Source: Corynebacterium yonathiae (GTDB lineage Bacteria > Actinomycetota > Actinomycetes > Mycobacteriales > Mycobacteriaceae). From it: a stretch of 64,000 bases of DNA. Position 1 is the first letter of the stretch. Every line of letters begins with the position of its first letter. Below are positions 63,702-64,000 of this stretch, one piece after another. Location of the stretch: positions 1 through 64,000 of the forward strand of contig NZ_JAKMUZ010000013.1 in the NCBI RefSeq assembly GCF_027570195.1. The letters run 5' to 3'. The notes under the pieces are model-generated. The model was given only the letters and a program-made list of their open reading frames with translations. It was not told the DNA's origin and searched no databases. The position numbers and the translations under genes are program-made.

Positions 63702-64000
63702 ATGAGAATGTGTAGTGGACTGAGTGACCAAGAGCGCGCCACTGTTCTAGCGGATGCCCTCCCATGGCTCCAGCATTACCGTGACACCATCGTGGTAGTG
63801 AAATACGGCGGAAACGCCATGGTGGATGAGGAGCTAAAAGCCGCCTTTGCTGCGGATATGGCCTTTTTACGCACCGTTGGTGTCCACCCCGTGGTTGTAC
63901 ACGGCGGCGGACCACAGATTAACTCCATGCTGCGCAAGCTTGGTCTTGAAGGGGAGTTTCGGGGCGGATTCCGCGTCACCTCACCGGAGATTATGGACGT
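63702..64000 (+). CDS. argB: Acetylglutamate kinase (N-terminal part, cut by right edge)
   Basis: 99 codons of a probable full-length gene: a short N-terminal helix ([18 protein letters not shown]) and the amino-acid kinase core [17 protein letters not shown] with [18 protein letters not shown]. It phosphorylates N-acetylglutamate and is usually the arginine-feedback step. ATG 63702 and ATG 63708 share the frame; AGGGA (63693-63697) serves either. Runs past the window end. Confidence 0.93.
   Translation, partial: MRMCSGLSDQERATVLADALPWLQHYRDTIVVVKYGGNAMVDEELKAAFAADMAFLRTVGVHPVVVHGGGPQINSMLRKLGLEGEFRGGFRVTSPEIMD

Overview
The window looks like chromosomal DNA from a Corynebacterium (Actinobacteria, moderate-to-high GC). 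The evidence is an IclR-type LtbR next to leuCD, a corynebacterial-style EIIBCA PtsG, and the mycobacterial/corynebacterial gene order leuCD - mutT1-like - gpsA - ddl - DUF3515 - thiL - ung - DhaL protein - recG - rsmD - coaD. Further support comes from polA - rpsA - coaE - uvrB - uvrA - infC/rpmI/rplT - pheST - argCJB and from many genes with a leaderless promoter layout. Most of the window is core housekeeping DNA. I saw no CRISPR array, transposase, integrase, phage block or rRNA.

Layout. 1-1604 (minus): start of a secreted wall protein that runs off the left edge, with a weak zinc-type operator upstream. 1848-4470: gltX, tRNA-Gln(CTG) and two identical tRNA-Glu(CTC) genes around a gene-free spacer. 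4829-9691 (minus): two coupled YhgE/Pip membrane proteins. 9906-10199 (minus): a histidine-rich two-repeat protein. 10388-13169: ltbR divergent from leuCD with a shared dyad. 13358-15335: a membrane protein and a Nudix/histidine-phosphatase fusion. 15496-25663: gpsA, ddl, (DUF3515), thiL, ung, DhaL protein, recG, a biotinyl-like mini protein, rsmD, coaD and a TSUP transporter. 25766-29199 (minus): an amino-acid ABC importer coupled to a DUF368/PopT-type lipid-carrier transporter. 29623-31803: a secreted calcineurin-like phosphoesterase with a LamG-like domain. 31856-31929: a tRNA-Leu(CAA) with a short variable loop.

32089-37280: polA, a winged-helix protein, a small membrane protein, an RDD protein and a methyltransferase. 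37530-44594: rpsA, ptsG, coaE, a DUF4259 protein and uvrB. 44724-50886: two universal stress proteins, an App1-type phosphatase, a HelD/HelR-type RNA polymerase ATPase, a DoxX-like protein with a repeat tail, and an MBL hydrolase. 50952-64000: uvrA, a beta-lactamase-fold lipoprotein, infC (apparently starting at ATC), rpmI, rplT, a TM2 protein, a TrmH-family methyltransferase, pheST and argC-argJ-argB, the last cut by the right edge.

Functional themes are translation (gltX, tRNAs, rpsA, infC-rpmI-rplT, pheST, rRNA methyltransferases), DNA repair (ung, recG, polA, uvrA, uvrB, mutT1-like), leucine and arginine biosynthesis, cofactors (thiL, coaD, coaE), envelope precursors (ddl, PopT-like, gpsA) and sugar uptake (ptsG). 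I found no clear multi-gene novel system. The best leads are the infC ATC start, the widespread TANNNT-N6-8-start leaderless layout, the DoxX/DNK-repeat protein, the tandem YhgE/Pip pair, the histidine-rich protein with its possible zinc operator, the short-arm tRNA-Leu, and the PopT/ABC-importer coupling.
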